From Seongchinamella unica (GTDB lineage Bacteria > Pseudomonadota > Gammaproteobacteria > Pseudomonadales > Halieaceae): a stretch of 64,000 nt of DNA. The notes under the pieces were generated by a model, which worked only from the letters and a program-made list of their open reading frames with translations, searched no databases and had not been told where the DNA came from. The stretch is taken from assembly GCF_004354085.1 (NCBI RefSeq), contig NZ_SMSE01000001.1, positions 109,335 to 173,334 of the forward strand, written 5' to 3'. Positions 8,580 to 18,615 of this stretch are shown here, one piece after another (position 1 is the first letter of the stretch; every line of letters begins with the position of its first letter). A program made the translations under genes and the position numbers.

Positions 8580-9677
8580 ATGAAGGACAGCCTCAAGTTT
8601 TTTGCCTGGCCGGCTATCGCCGGTCTGCTGGCCGCACTGCTGATTCTCGACCGCTGGGTACTGCCCGGCGGCGGACAGGGTGGTCACGGCACGAGTGCGC
8701 CTGTGACCTACGCTGAGGCGGTCAACAAGGCCAGCCCATCGGTGGTCAACATCTACATCGCCAAGCTGGTCAACCCCGGCAACAACCCCCTGCTCTACGA
8801 ACGCATGGCCAGGCGCATGCCCCGCCAGCGTATTGAACGGTCACTGGGCTCCGGTGTCATCATGACCGGACAGGGGCACATTCTCACCAACCACCACGTG
8901 ATCGCCGGCGCCGACGCCATCCAGGTCTTACTGCAGGATGGCCGCACTGCCAACGCGCGCGTTATCGGCACTGATACCGCCACTGACCTGGCGGTGCTGA
9001 AAATCAACCTGCCGGACCTGACGCCGGTGGAACTGGGAGACTCGGATCGCCTCCGTGTCGGTGATGTGGTACTCGCCATCGGCAATCCACTGGGCTTTGG
9101 CCATTCGGTGACCCAGGGCATTGTCTCCGCCCTGGGACGGTACGGGCTACAACTCAACGCCTATGAGGACTACATCCAGACCGATGCCATTATTCACCAG
9201 GGTAACTCCGGCGGCGCACTGATCGACACCTACGGGCGGCTGCTGGGCATCAACACCCTGATCTACACCTCCAGCAACGCCAGCGGCACCTCCGCCACCG
9301 GTATCGGGATCAGCCTGGCCATACCGATCAGCCTGGCGACCTACGTCATGCACGACCTCATCGAATACGGTGAGGTCATTCGCGGCTGGCTGGGGGTCAG
9401 CGTGGAACCCATCAGCCTGTCCACGGGCGGGCAACAGCAGGCATTGATGGTGGCGGCGGTCGCCGACAACAGCCCGGCCCAGCGGGCCGGCCTGCAGCTG
9501 GGAGATGTCATCACCCATATCGATGGCGAGGCGGTCGAGAATGGCCGCCAGACCATGCTCCAGATTGCACGCCTGCGGCCGGGAGACACCATCGGTATAT
9601 CCATCCAGCGCGACCAGCAGAGCATGGACCTGAGGACCATCGTCGGGGTCCTGGGCCCAAGCAGCCCCGCCAACTAG
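8580..9677 (+). CDS. degS: DegS/AlgW-type membrane-anchored site-1 serine protease
   Basis: The 365-residue product has an N-terminal membrane anchor (residues 7-24), a trypsin-like protease domain with triad H106, D136 and S210 (motifs TNHHVIAGA, TDLAVLKI, GNSGGAL), and a single C-terminal PDZ domain (about 265-355, starting GWLGVSVEPI). One PDZ domain and an uncleaved anchor fit DegS/AlgW, which start RseA/MucA cleavage and release sigma-E in response to misfolded outer-membrane proteins, better than DegP/DegQ. The position near zapE-zapG also matches E. coli degQS. The oxyanion loop reads HQGNS rather than the usual NPGNS. It converges with hisD with one base between the stops. Confidence 0.93.
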   Translation: MKDSLKFFAWPAIAGLLAALLILDRWVLPGGGQGGHGTSAPVTYAEAVNKASPSVVNIYIAKLVNPGNNPLLYERMARRMPRQRIERSLGSGVIMTGQGHILTNHHVIAGADAIQVLLQDGRTANARVIGTDTATDLAVLKINLPDLTPVELGDSDRLRVGDVVLAIGNPLGFGHSVTQGIVSALGRYGLQLNAYEDYIQTDAIIHQGNSGGALIDTYGRLLGINTLIYTSSNASGTSATGIGISLAIPISLATYVMHDLIEYGEVIRGWLGVSVEPISLSTGGQQQALMVAAVADNSPAQRAGLQLGDVITHIDGEAVENGRQTMLQIARLRPGDTIGISIQRDQQSMDLRTIVGVLGPSSPAN

Positions 9678-9678
9678 T

Positions 9679-10995
9679 TCAGGTTGCGCTGTCGCCCGGG
9701 GCCTCGAGACGCATTTCCGCGCTGCGGGCGTGGGCCGTCAGTGACTCGCCCCGGGCCAGCACCGAGGCGACCCGTCCCAGCTGTTGCACACCCTGCTCAC
9801 TGCACATGATCAGCGAACTGCGCTTCTGGAAATCGTAAACCCCCAATGGGGAAAAAAACCGGGCGCTGCGGGAGGTGGGCAACACGTGGTTGGGACCCGC
9901 GCAGTAATCGCCCAGGGACTCCGAGGTATATGGCCCCATGAAGATGGCGCCCGCGTGACGCACCTGTGGCAGTAGTTGCTCCGGATCGGCCACCGACAGT
10001 TCCAGATGTTCCGGGGCCAGCCGGTTGCTGATGCTCACCGCCTCCTCAAGGTTGCGGGTCAGGACCAGCGCGCCGCGAGCGGCCAGAGAAGCGCGGATAA
10101 TGTCCGCCCGCTCCATCTGCGGCAACAGTTTGTCGATACTGGCGGCCACCGCATCGAGATATGCGGGGTCGGGGCAGAGCAAGATGGCCTGGGCATTTTC
10201 GTCGTGCTCGGCCTGGGAAAACAGGTCCATGGCCACCCAGTCCGGGTCAGTGCTGCCATCGCAAATCACCAGAATCTCGGAGGGACCGGCAATCATGTCG
10301 ATGCCCACCCGGCCAAACACCAGGCGCTTGGCGGTCGCCACATAAATATTGCCCGGGCCGACAATTTTGTCGACCGCGGGAATCGTTTCAGTCCCGTACG
10401 CCAGGGCCGCCACCGCCTGGGCACCGCCAATGGTAAACACCCGGTCGACCCCGGCAATCGCCGCCGCCGCTAACACCAGGTCATTGAGCTTGCCCGCCGG
10501 CGACGGCACGACCATCACGATGTTCTCCACCCCCGCCACCTTGGCCGGAATGGTGTTCATCAACACCGATGAAGGGTAGCTGGCCTTACCGCCGGGGACG
10601 TAGACGCCGGCGCTTTCCAGGGCGTTTATCTGCTGGCCCAGCAGGTTGCCGGCGGCGTCGTGATACTGCCAGCTGTCCTGCATCTGGTGCTGGTGATACT
10701 CCCGTATGCGCCCGGCAGCCTGCTCCAGCGCGGCGCGATGTTCAGCGGATACAGCCGCCAACGCCTGCCGCAGGCGTTCCGGGCCGACCTCAAGGTCGGC
10801 GACACGCTCCGCCGGCAACTGGTCAAAGCGCCGGGTATATTCCAGGAGCGCCTGATCGCCCCGCGCGGCGATATCGGCGATGATCTGGCGCACGGTGTCA
10901 TTGACCGCGAGGTCGAGTTCTTCTTCCCAGGCGGTAAGCTGCTGCAGGCGGTGGTTAAAGTCGGCCGCGCTGGAATCCAATCGCTGCATGGGCAT
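9679..10995 (-). CDS. hisD: Histidinol dehydrogenase
   Basis: HisD catalyses the last two steps of histidine synthesis, oxidising L-histidinol to L-histidine with two NAD+ at a zinc site. The 438-residue product has full length, with [76 protein letters not shown] and APEHLEL. The histidines and glutamates of the zinc/catalytic site are in the last two motifs. It starts one base after the hisG stop, so the two are co-transcribed with murA. A second ATG two codons in is equally possible. Confidence 0.97.
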   Translation of the reverse strand: MPMQRLDSSAADFNHRLQQLTAWEEELDLAVNDTVRQIIADIAARGDQALLEYTRRFDQLPAERVADLEVGPERLRQALAAVSAEHRAALEQAAGRIREYHQHQMQDSWQYHDAAGNLLGQQINALESAGVYVPGGKASYPSSVLMNTIPAKVAGVENIVMVVPSPAGKLNDLVLAAAAIAGVDRVFTIGGAQAVAALAYGTETIPAVDKIVGPGNIYVATAKRLVFGRVGIDMIAGPSEILVICDGSTDPDWVAMDLFSQAEHDENAQAILLCPDPAYLDAVAASIDKLLPQMERADIIRASLAARGALVLTRNLEEAVSISNRLAPEHLELSVADPEQLLPQVRHAGAIFMGPYTSESLGDYCAGPNHVLPTSRSARFFSPLGVYDFQKRSSLIMCSEQGVQQLGRVASVLARGESLTAHARSAEMRLEAPGDSAT

Positions 10996-10996
10996 A

Positions 10997-11632
10997 TCAG
11001 GGCGACTCCACGGCGGCGGCGAGGCGATCGATGAGGGACTGGATACTCTGGTAGCTGGAACGCATGGCCGCCTTGTTGACGATCAGCCGGGAACTGACAC
11101 TGGCGATCTCATCCAGCGGTTCCATGCCATTGGCCCTGAGGGTATTACCGGTGTCAACAATGTCCACGATGAGGTCTGCCAGGTCCATCATTGGCGCCAG
11201 TTCCATGGCGCCGTACAGTTTGATCAAGTCGGCGTGAACGCCCTGGCGGGCGAAGTAATCCCTGGCCACATTGACGAACTTGGTGGCCACCCGGATCCGC
11301 GAACCACCAGGCTCCCACCCCACCGGGGCCGCGGTCATCAGCCGGCAGCGGGCGATCCCCAGGTCCAGGGGCTCATAAACACCGCCGGCACCCTGCTCCA
11401 GCAGGATATCCTTGCCCACCACACCCACATCTGCCGCGCCGTGACGAACATAGGTGGGAACATCGGTGCCGCGGATCACCACCAGTTGCACACCCTCGGC
11501 AGTGGTATCGAAAATCAGCTTGCGGCTCTTGCTGATATCCTCCAGCGGGGCGATCCCCGCCTCCGCCAGCAGCGGCAGGGTCTCCCTGAGAATGCGCCCC
11601 TTGGTGAGGGCGATAGTAATGGATTCACTCAT
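10997..11632 (-). CDS. hisG: ATP phosphoribosyltransferase, short form
   Basis: HisG performs the first committed step of histidine synthesis, joining ATP and PRPP. The 211-residue product has [17 protein letters not shown], the [19 protein letters not shown] loop and the PRPP-binding [17 protein letters not shown] motif. At this length it lacks the C-terminal regulatory ACT-like domain of the long form (about 299 residues). Short HisG enzymes need the HisZ regulatory partner, which is not in this window. It lies between murA and hisD, two bases after the murA stop. Confidence 0.96.
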   Translation of the reverse strand: MSESITIALTKGRILRETLPLLAEAGIAPLEDISKSRKLIFDTTAEGVQLVVIRGTDVPTYVRHGAADVGVVGKDILLEQGAGGVYEPLDLGIARCRLMTAAPVGWEPGGSRIRVATKFVNVARDYFARQGVHADLIKLYGAMELAPMMDLADLIVDIVDTGNTLRANGMEPLDEIASVSSRLIVNKAAMRSSYQSIQSLIDRLAAAVESP

Positions 11633-11634
11633 AG

Positions 11635-12912
<1,278 letters not shown>

Positions 12913-12916
12913 CTAT

Positions 12917-13156
12917 TCAGCCCCGGGCCTGCCACTCGTCAGGCGTAAAGGTATGGATGTTGACCGCATGGATACTGCCCTCGGCAATCTCTGTGCTGAG
13001 GGCGCCGTAAACCAGCTGCTGTTTTTTCACCGGGCGCAGGCCCTCGAATGCAGCCCCGATGGCTGTAATGTCATAGTTCGCGCCTTCGCCCTGCACGTGA
13101 AACTCACAGTCGGGCAGGTGGGTTTGCAGCAAAACCTTGACGGTAGCGGCATCCAT
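12917..13156 (-). CDS. ibaG: BolA-family protein IbaG
   Basis: The 79-residue product is a BolA-fold protein (KH-like), with MDAATVKVLLQTHLPDCEFHVQGEG, then KKQQLVYGALSTEIAEGSIHAVNIHTFTPDEW. The conserved His in AVNIHTF is the candidate Fe-S/glutaredoxin-contact residue. E. coli IbaG (YrbA) sits next to murA and works with monothiol glutaredoxin. ATG 13156 gives the family length; the in-frame 24-codon extension does not match. It lies between mlaC and murA as in E. coli. Confidence 0.94.
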   Translation of the reverse strand: MDAATVKVLLQTHLPDCEFHVQGEGANYDITAIGAAFEGLRPVKKQQLVYGALSTEIAEGSIHAVNIHTFTPDEWQARG

Positions 13157-13278
13157 AGTGATCTCCAGATCCGGTAACAGGTATTCGGCGTAGCCGGGGA
13201 ATGCATCCCCCGCCACAGAAAGCGGCATTTTAGGAGAAAACGCCGGTATAAGCGACCGCGCTGGCCGGGGCAGTGGCC

Positions 13279-13300
13279 GCCCGCCCTGCGCCGGGCGGGC
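13279..13300. other. GC-rich hairpin upstream of ibaG
   Basis: Perfect eight-base arms GCCCGCCC (13279-13286) and GGGCGGGC (13293-13300) flank a six-base loop. No T run follows on either strand, so it is not a classical terminator. It lies between the mlaC stop and the ibaG start and could separate their expression or slow a ribosome-free transcript. Confidence 0.4.
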
Positions 13301-13316
13301 GACAGGTGAACGGGCG

Positions 13317-13335
13317 AGGCCTGGCAGCCAGGCCT
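13317..13335. repeat. Nineteen-base near-perfect palindrome at the mlaC stop
   Basis: Arms AGGCCTGGC and GCCAGGCCT are exact reverse complements with one central base. The right arm overlaps the first two bases of the mlaC stop codon as read on the plus strand. With the hairpin at 13279-13300 it makes a structured mlaC 3' end. Confidence 0.5.
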
Positions 13336-13996
13336 AATCGTCCAGTTCTACCGTGGACCACTGGTCGATAACCGCATCCAGGTCCCCGTTTTCCTTGCGC
13401 GCCGCCGCCTCGAACTGGTTGCGGTATATCTCTCCCAGGTTGATATTTTCGATAATCATATTGCGCAATTTCCAGTCACCCTCTCTGTCGCGGCCCATCT
13501 GGTACATCACCACGTAGGGCTCAGCCTGGTCGGAGAAAATCAGCTGCTCCACCGAGGCCCTGGATTGCTCGGCCTCATCGAGCGACGGTTTGGAAATTTC
13601 AATCCGGGAGCCACTGAACGCCAGCAGTCCCTTGCCGTAAGTGCGAACCATGCCCTCGCGCATGACGCTCGAGAACCGGTCCAGTTGATCGCGCAACTGT
13701 GCCCGACCCGCTTCGTCCAGGGAGCGATAACGCTCACTGGTGGCATAGGCGCCCATGACGCCGCGGGCAAAACCACGAAAGTCCACAACACCGTCGAGGA
13801 TACCCTGGATGGCACTGTAGTAGCGCTCGGGGTCCTCATCGGCATAGCTTCGGGCTTCTTCCACCACCGCCATCACCTCGGCAGTGGTCTGGCGCACGAT
13901 TTCGTGGGCGGTCGCCGCGGCAGCCTGCGCCCGCGCGCCCAGCATCAACAGGCACAGGGCAGCCATTACCCAGGATATTTGTGACTTGAACCTCAT
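13334..13996 (-). CDS. mlaC: MlaC-type periplasmic phospholipid-binding protein
   Basis: MlaC carries phospholipid between the MlaA-porin complex in the outer membrane and the MlaFEDB transporter in the inner membrane. The 220-residue product has a signal peptide (about residues 1-25, cleavage near ARAQAAAA) and the Ttg2D/MlaC domain: DFRGFARGVMGAYA, the FSSVMREGMVRTYGKGLLAF helix, YQMGRDREGDWKLRNMIIENINLGEIYRNQF near the end. It keeps the ibaG-murA neighbourhood of E. coli. Unusually, mlaF, mlaE and mlaD, expected just upstream on this strand, are absent: the next gene is the divergent exchanger at 14173. Confidence 0.92.
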   Translation of the reverse strand: MRFKSQISWVMAALCLLMLGARAQAAAATAHEIVRQTTAEVMAVVEEARSYADEDPERYYSAIQGILDGVVDFRGFARGVMGAYATSERYRSLDEAGRAQLRDQLDRFSSVMREGMVRTYGKGLLAFSGSRIEISKPSLDEAEQSRASVEQLIFSDQAEPYVVMYQMGRDREGDWKLRNMIIENINLGEIYRNQFEAAARKENGDLDAVIDQWSTVELDD

Positions 13997-14172
13997 TTCT
14001 GATCCCCGTTTGAATTATTGCTACTATTCACCGTCGCAGTGCCCTGTATAATCCGCGTTGAACACAATAGGCGTCCCATGCAGGCTGCTGCATCTGGTTC
14101 ATGAGACAACAGCCTTGCTCCCGCAGTTCCGGCACACAGCGCGGCGCATACTTTAACAGGAAAAAGGTACAT

Positions 14173-15147
14173 ATGCTGTTAGCTGCCGCAGCCATTTTGG
14201 TCGGCTTTATCATCCTGATCTGGAGCGCGGACCTGTTCGTCGCGGGCGCCGCCTCGATCGCCGAAAACCTGGGTATGTCACCCATCATCATCGGCCTGAC
14301 TATCGTTTCCCTGGGCACTTCCGCACCAGAGATCCTGGTTTCCCTCACCGCCGCCATGTCCGATGCGGGGGATCTGGCCATCGGCAACGCCATCGGCTCG
14401 AACATCGCCAACATCGGCCTGGTGCTGGGGATTACCGTGCTGGTGGCGCCGATGATGGTGCACGAGAGCTGCATGAAAAAAGAAATGCCCGTGCTGTTAC
14501 TGGTTACCTTCGGCGCCGGGATGCTGCTCATCGATAGGGAACTGTCCAACCTGGATGCCGGCCTGATGATAGGGGCCCTGGCGCTGATCATCGTGTACAT
14601 GGTACGCAGCCAGCAAAAGGACGCGGTATTGCTCGAGGAGGCGGAAGAGGAGTACCTGCACCACCTCAGCCCGCTGCGCGCCTGGCTCACGTTCGCGCTG
14701 GGCCTGATCCTGCTGATCGCCAGCTCACGCATGCTGGTGTGGGGCGCGGTGACGATCGCCGAGACCCTGGGCGTGTCCGAGCTTGTTATCGGCCTGACCA
14801 TTGTCGCCATCGGTACCAGCCTGCCGGAGCTGGCGGCCACCATCGCCAGTGCACTGCGCGGTCACACCGAAATCGCACTGGGCAATGTCATCGGCTCCAA
14901 CCTGTTCAACCTGTTGGCGGTGATGGCCATACCGGGTATTGTCGGCCCCGAGAGCCTGGAACGCGCGGTGATCACCCGCGACTACCCCACCATGACCTTC
15001 CTCACCGTATTCCTGGCGCTGGCCATTTTCATCAGCCGCAAACGCAGCGCCTCCAAGCAGGGCCACTCCTACGTGGGTCGTACCGTGGGCATGTTGTTAG
15101 TGTCTTTCTACGCAGGGTATTATTACTGGCTGTACCTCAGCCTCTGA
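14173..15147 (+). CDS. yrbG: YrbG-type calcium/sodium (CaCA) antiporter
   Basis: The 324-residue product is an integral membrane exchanger with about ten helices and the two inverted alpha repeats of the CaCA superfamily. Repeat one is GLTIVSLGTSAPEILVSLTAA followed by GNAIGSNIANIGLVLG; repeat two is GLTIVAIGTSLPELAATIASA followed by GNVIGSNLFNLLAVM. The acidic residues in both GTS-PE motifs are the expected ion ligands. ATG 14173 follows AGGAAAAAGG and begins at the first helix. Its place directly before kdsD matches E. coli yrbG. Ion specificity cannot be read from sequence. Confidence 0.94.
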   Translation: MLLAAAAILVGFIILIWSADLFVAGAASIAENLGMSPIIIGLTIVSLGTSAPEILVSLTAAMSDAGDLAIGNAIGSNIANIGLVLGITVLVAPMMVHESCMKKEMPVLLLVTFGAGMLLIDRELSNLDAGLMIGALALIIVYMVRSQQKDAVLLEEAEEEYLHHLSPLRAWLTFALGLILLIASSRMLVWGAVTIAETLGVSELVIGLTIVAIGTSLPELAATIASALRGHTEIALGNVIGSNLFNLLAVMAIPGIVGPESLERAVITRDYPTMTFLTVFLALAIFISRKRSASKQGHSYVGRTVGMLLVSFYAGYYYWLYLSL

Positions 15148-15163
15148 TCCGGACCCCAAGACT

Positions 15164-16144
15164 ATGACGGAATCTCCGTCCACCACTTTCAGCAGTTCAG
15201 CGCTACGCACCATCAGCATGGAAGCGGCTGCGGTCTCCGCCCTGTCAGAGCGTATCGGCGAGGATTTCGAACGGGCCTGCCGGCTATTGCTGGCCTGCCG
15301 TGGTCGCGTCATCGTGACCGGCATGGGAAAATCCGGTCATATCGCCCGAAAAATAGCCGCCACCCTTGCCAGCACCGGCACCCCGGCCCACTTCGTGCAC
15401 CCCGGCGAGGCAAGCCACGGCGACATGGGCATGATTACCGGCGAGGACGCCGTTATCGCCCTCTCCAACAGCGGAGAAGTCGGTGAAGTCCTTACCCTGT
15501 TGCCGTTGCTGAAGCGTCTCGGCACCAGCATCATCGCCATGACTGGCAACCCCGACTCCACCCTGGCAAGGGCCGCCGATGCCCACCTGGATACAGGCGT
15601 GGAAACCGAAGCCTGCCCGCTGGACCTGGCCCCGACATCAAGCACCACCACGGCACTGGTCATGGGCGACGCCCTGGCAATCGCCCTGCTCGAGGAGCGC
15701 GGTTTTACCGCGGAGGATTTTGCCTTTTCCCATCCCGGTGGAACGCTTGGCAAAAAGCTGCTGCTGAAGGTCGGCGATGTCATGCAGACCGGCGACGCCG
15801 TTCCCCGCGTTACCGCCAGCACCACACTTTCTCGCGCACTCCTGGAAATCAGCAGCAAGGGGCTGGGCATGACCACCGTCACCGATGAACAGGACCGGCT
15901 GGCGGGCATTTTCACCGACGGCGACCTGCGCCGTACCCTGGACAGGCAGGTAGACATCAATACCACCCCCATGTCAGAGCTGATGACAACCGGCGCCAAA
16001 ACAGCCACGCCCGGAATGTTGGCGGCGGAGGCACTGCACATCATGGAAGAAAACGAAATCACCTCTCTGGTCGTCGTTGACGACAGTGGCGATACCTGTG
16101 GCGTTATTCACCTGATGCACCTGCTGCACGCGGGTATCGCCTGA
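15164..16144 (+). CDS. kdsD: D-arabinose 5-phosphate isomerase
   Basis: KdsD converts ribulose 5-phosphate to arabinose 5-phosphate, the first step to KDO for LPS inner core. The 326-residue product has an N-terminal SIS sugar-isomerase domain (GRVIVTGMGKSGHIARKIAATLASTGTPAHFVHPGEASHGD, then ALSNSGE and the conserved LDLAPTSSTTTALVMGDALA) and a C-terminal pair of CBS domains from about residue 200. It is followed by kdsC after five bases and opens the KDO/LPS-transport operon. Confidence 0.97.
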   Translation: MTESPSTTFSSSALRTISMEAAAVSALSERIGEDFERACRLLLACRGRVIVTGMGKSGHIARKIAATLASTGTPAHFVHPGEASHGDMGMITGEDAVIALSNSGEVGEVLTLLPLLKRLGTSIIAMTGNPDSTLARAADAHLDTGVETEACPLDLAPTSSTTTALVMGDALAIALLEERGFTAEDFAFSHPGGTLGKKLLLKVGDVMQTGDAVPRVTASTTLSRALLEISSKGLGMTTVTDEQDRLAGIFTDGDLRRTLDRQVDINTTPMSELMTTGAKTATPGMLAAEALHIMEENEITSLVVVDDSGDTCGVIHLMHLLHAGIA

Positions 16145-16149
16145 TTGCC

Positions 16150-16671
16150 ATGACTGACCTTACCCGCCTTGCTCAAAACCTCAGACTGCTGGCCCTGGAC
16201 GTGGACGGCGTGCTCACCGACGGGCGCATCCACTACGGCAACGACGGCGAGGAACTGAAGAGCTTCAGCATCAAGGACGGGCTGGGCATTAAACTGCTGC
16301 AGCGCGACAATATCGAGGTGGTCATCATCACCGGCCGCCGTTCAAACATCGTAGCCCGTCGCGCCAGCGAACTGGGCATCAGCGAAGTGATACAGGGACG
16401 GGAAGACAAACTCACTGCCCTGCAGGAAATTTGTCAAACACGCGAACTGCGGCTGGAGGAGTGCGCCTACATGGGGGACGACCTGCCCGATCTGGCGGCG
16501 GTAAAGGCTGCCGGTCTCGGTATGGCCCCGGCCGACGCTGTGGAGCAACTGCGCACTGCCGCCGACTGGGTCAGCGAACAGGGCGGCGGTGCCGGCGCCG
16601 TTCGCCAGGCCGCCGAGCAATTGCTGCACTGGCGAGGTACGCTGCCGGACATCCTGGCGAACTTCGGCTGA
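16150..16671 (+). CDS. kdsC: 3-deoxy-D-manno-octulosonate 8-phosphate phosphatase
   Basis: KdsC removes phosphate from KDO-8-P. The 173-residue product is a cap-less C0-type HAD phosphatase that normally forms tetramers. The nucleophile motif LDVDGVLTDG is near residue 17, the second motif IITGRRSNIVARRASELGI follows, and the metal motif is YMGDDLPDLAAVKAAGLG. Its stop overlaps the lptC start by one base (TGATG), so the two are translationally coupled. Confidence 0.97.
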   Translation: MTDLTRLAQNLRLLALDVDGVLTDGRIHYGNDGEELKSFSIKDGLGIKLLQRDNIEVVIITGRRSNIVARRASELGISEVIQGREDKLTALQEICQTRELRLEECAYMGDDLPDLAAVKAAGLGMAPADAVEQLRTAADWVSEQGGGAGAVRQAAEQLLHWRGTLPDILANFG

Positions 16672-17228
16672 TGCCCAGACTACCCCTGCAAATCCTGTTG
16701 GCCATTACCCTGCTGGTGGCCGCCGGTTATTTCTGGCGGCCACAGACGGCCGGCACACCCGATGTTCAAACCACGCAGCGACAGCGGGAACTGCCGCAAA
16801 CCTACCTGCAGAGAGTCCGGGCCTGGAGCTTTGATGAGCAGGGCCGGTTAACCGACATCGTCGAAGCAAAACAGCTTGAACAGTTCCCCAGGCGCAATCT
16901 GTCGCTGATCAGCCAGCCCCGCTACTACGCCCACAGCGGCGACGACAAGACCTGGTCCGCCAGCGCCGCCAGGGGCCGCGGCGACGACCGACGAAACCGC
17001 CTGCTGCTGCGCAAGGACGTGGTACTGGTCCACGACCAGAGCGGCACCCGCCTCGACACCCATGCACTGGATATCGACCTGGACCAGCAGGTCGCCACCT
17101 CCGACCGCAGGGTTACCGTCGTCCAGGGCAACAATCGCACCGTCGCAGACGGTATCGAGGTACGTATGGAAGATGAAACCATCATTATGAAACCCAACGT
17201 GGAGAGCATTTATGCGCAGCTGCCTTGA
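16671..17228 (+). CDS. lptC: LPS export bridge protein LptC
   Basis: LptC is the bitopic inner-membrane protein that receives LPS from LptB2FG and hands it to LptA. The 185-residue product has a single N-terminal helix (residues 4-20) and a periplasmic beta-jellyroll: QTYLQRVRAWSFDEQGRLTDIVEAKQLEQFP, then LLLRKDVVLVHDQSG and VTVVQGNNRTVADGIEVRMEDETIIMKPNVE. The start is ATG 16671 overlapping the kdsC stop; a longer frame from 16431 runs through kdsC and is not real. It overlaps lptA by 17 bases. Confidence 0.95.
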   Translation: MPRLPLQILLAITLLVAAGYFWRPQTAGTPDVQTTQRQRELPQTYLQRVRAWSFDEQGRLTDIVEAKQLEQFPRRNLSLISQPRYYAHSGDDKTWSASAARGRGDDRRNRLLLRKDVVLVHDQSGTRLDTHALDIDLDQQVATSDRRVTVVQGNNRTVADGIEVRMEDETIIMKPNVESIYAQLP

Positions 17229-17763
17229 GCGACTGATGCCCGCACTGGCACTGGTCTACAGCCTGGGCCTGCCAGCGGCGACCTGGGCCCTGCCAGACGA
17301 CCGGGACCAGCCGATTCGAATCGAAGCCGACGAGGCACTGCGGGATGAAAAACAGGGTTTCACCCGGTACCAGGGTAACGTGCGCATGGACCAGGGCAGC
17401 CTGCATATCGAGGCTGACCAGCTGACCGTTTTCCATGACGACAAGGAGGCGGACCGGGTAATGGCAACGGGTAAACCGGCAAAGCTGCAACAGCAACCGG
17501 AGGTGGACAAGCCTCCCATCAAGGCCAGTGCCGATACCATCGAGTACTTCAAGCGCGAGGAGCGGGTACAGTTGCGCGAAAACGCCTACATTGAACAGGA
17601 CGGCTCAATTGTTACCGGCGACTCAATCGATTACCTGATGAATGAGCAACTGGTCAAGGCCGGCTCAGACAAAACCAGCGAATCAAGCCGGGTGAAGGTC
17701 ATTATCCCCGCGGCCACCCTCAACCAGGAGGAACCGGACAGTGGCGCGCCTGACAGCGAATAA
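17212..17763 (+). CDS. lptA: LPS transport periplasmic protein LptA
   Basis: LptA forms the periplasmic beta-jellyroll filament that carries LPS from LptC to LptD. The 183-residue product has a signal peptide (residues 1 to about 27, cleavage after TWA) and the OstA domain: [51 protein letters not shown], and [23 protein letters not shown]. The C-terminal tail is acidic. It overlaps lptC at its start and lptB at its end, indicating tight translational coupling of the three genes. Confidence 0.96.
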   Translation: MRSCLERLMPALALVYSLGLPAATWALPDDRDQPIRIEADEALRDEKQGFTRYQGNVRMDQGSLHIEADQLTVFHDDKEADRVMATGKPAKLQQQPEVDKPPIKASADTIEYFKREERVQLRENAYIEQDGSIVTGDSIDYLMNEQLVKAGSDKTSESSRVKVIIPAATLNQEEPDSGAPDSE

Positions 17764-18466
17764 CCTTGCCAAGTCCTACCGCGGCCGCGAGGTGGTCCGG
17801 GACGTTTCCCTGCAAATCGACAGCGGCCAGGTGGTCGGGCTGCTGGGGCCCAACGGAGCGGGCAAAACCACCTGTTTCTACATGATCATCGGCATCATCC
17901 AGGCCGACCGCGGGGTCATCGAACTCAACGGCGAGGACATCACTGCCCTGCCCATGCACGAGCGGGCCCGTCACGGGGTGGGCTACCTGCCCCAGGAAGC
18001 GTCCATTTTCCGCAAACTGTCGGTCGGCGATAACATCCTCGCCATTCTCGAGACGCGTCCCGACCTGACCCGCCAGCAGCGGCTGGAACGACGCGACCAG
18101 CTGCTGCAGGAATTCCATGTACAACACCTGCGGGACAGCCTCGGCCAGGCGCTCTCCGGCGGCGAAAGGCGCCGGATCGAGATAGCGCGGGCACTCGCCG
18201 CGGAGCCTGATTTCATCCTCCTGGACGAGCCGTTTGCCGGCGTCGACCCGATTTCCGTCAGCGATATCAAGCAGATCATCAATCACCTCCGGGACCGGGG
18301 CATCGGAGTCCTGATCACCGATCACAATGTGCGCGATACCCTGGATATCTGCGAAAAGGCCTACATCGTCGGCGAAGGTCACATTATCGCGTCCGGCACC
18401 GCAGAGGATGTGCTGGCCAGCGAGCACGTGCGCCGGATTTACCTCGGCGACCAGTTCAAGCTCTGA
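17741..18466 (+). CDS. lptB: LPS export ABC transporter ATPase LptB
   Basis: LptB powers LPS extraction from the inner membrane with LptFG. The 241-residue product has Walker [10 protein letters not shown], the Q-loop region [14 protein letters not shown], the signature [16 protein letters not shown], Walker [14 protein letters not shown] and the H-loop in [11 protein letters not shown]. The start is GTG 17741 inside lptA (23-base overlap) and gives the family N-terminus. lptF and lptG are not in the window, as is normal. The 149 bases after it, up to rpoN, hold no gene and should contain the rpoN promoter region. Confidence 0.98.
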   Translation: MARLTANNLAKSYRGREVVRDVSLQIDSGQVVGLLGPNGAGKTTCFYMIIGIIQADRGVIELNGEDITALPMHERARHGVGYLPQEASIFRKLSVGDNILAILETRPDLTRQQRLERRDQLLQEFHVQHLRDSLGQALSGGERRRIEIARALAAEPDFILLDEPFAGVDPISVSDIKQIINHLRDRGIGVLITDHNVRDTLDICEKAYIVGEGHIIASGTAEDVLASEHVRRIYLGDQFKL

Positions 18467-18615
18467 AACCGGGCTGCAACGACAGCCTGGCATTGTCAAT
18501 AAGCAAATTTCGCGCCAAGCGCTTGCAGGCCCTCCATCTGCAGCGCTACACTGCCCTTGTTGTTTGACCATGGCGCCTGGCATCTCCCGGCGCCTGAGGC
18601 TTTACCAGACACCTG

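Noticed and set aside
14028-14843. Minus-strand frame in the place where mlaFED would be expected
   Set aside because: Antisense to the yrbG exchanger, Ser/Met/Arg-rich without ABC or MCE motifs, so it does not supply the missing mla genes.
16431-16670. N-terminal extension of lptC through kdsC
   Set aside because: The in-frame extension is kdsC read in another frame; LptC starts with its membrane helix at 16671.
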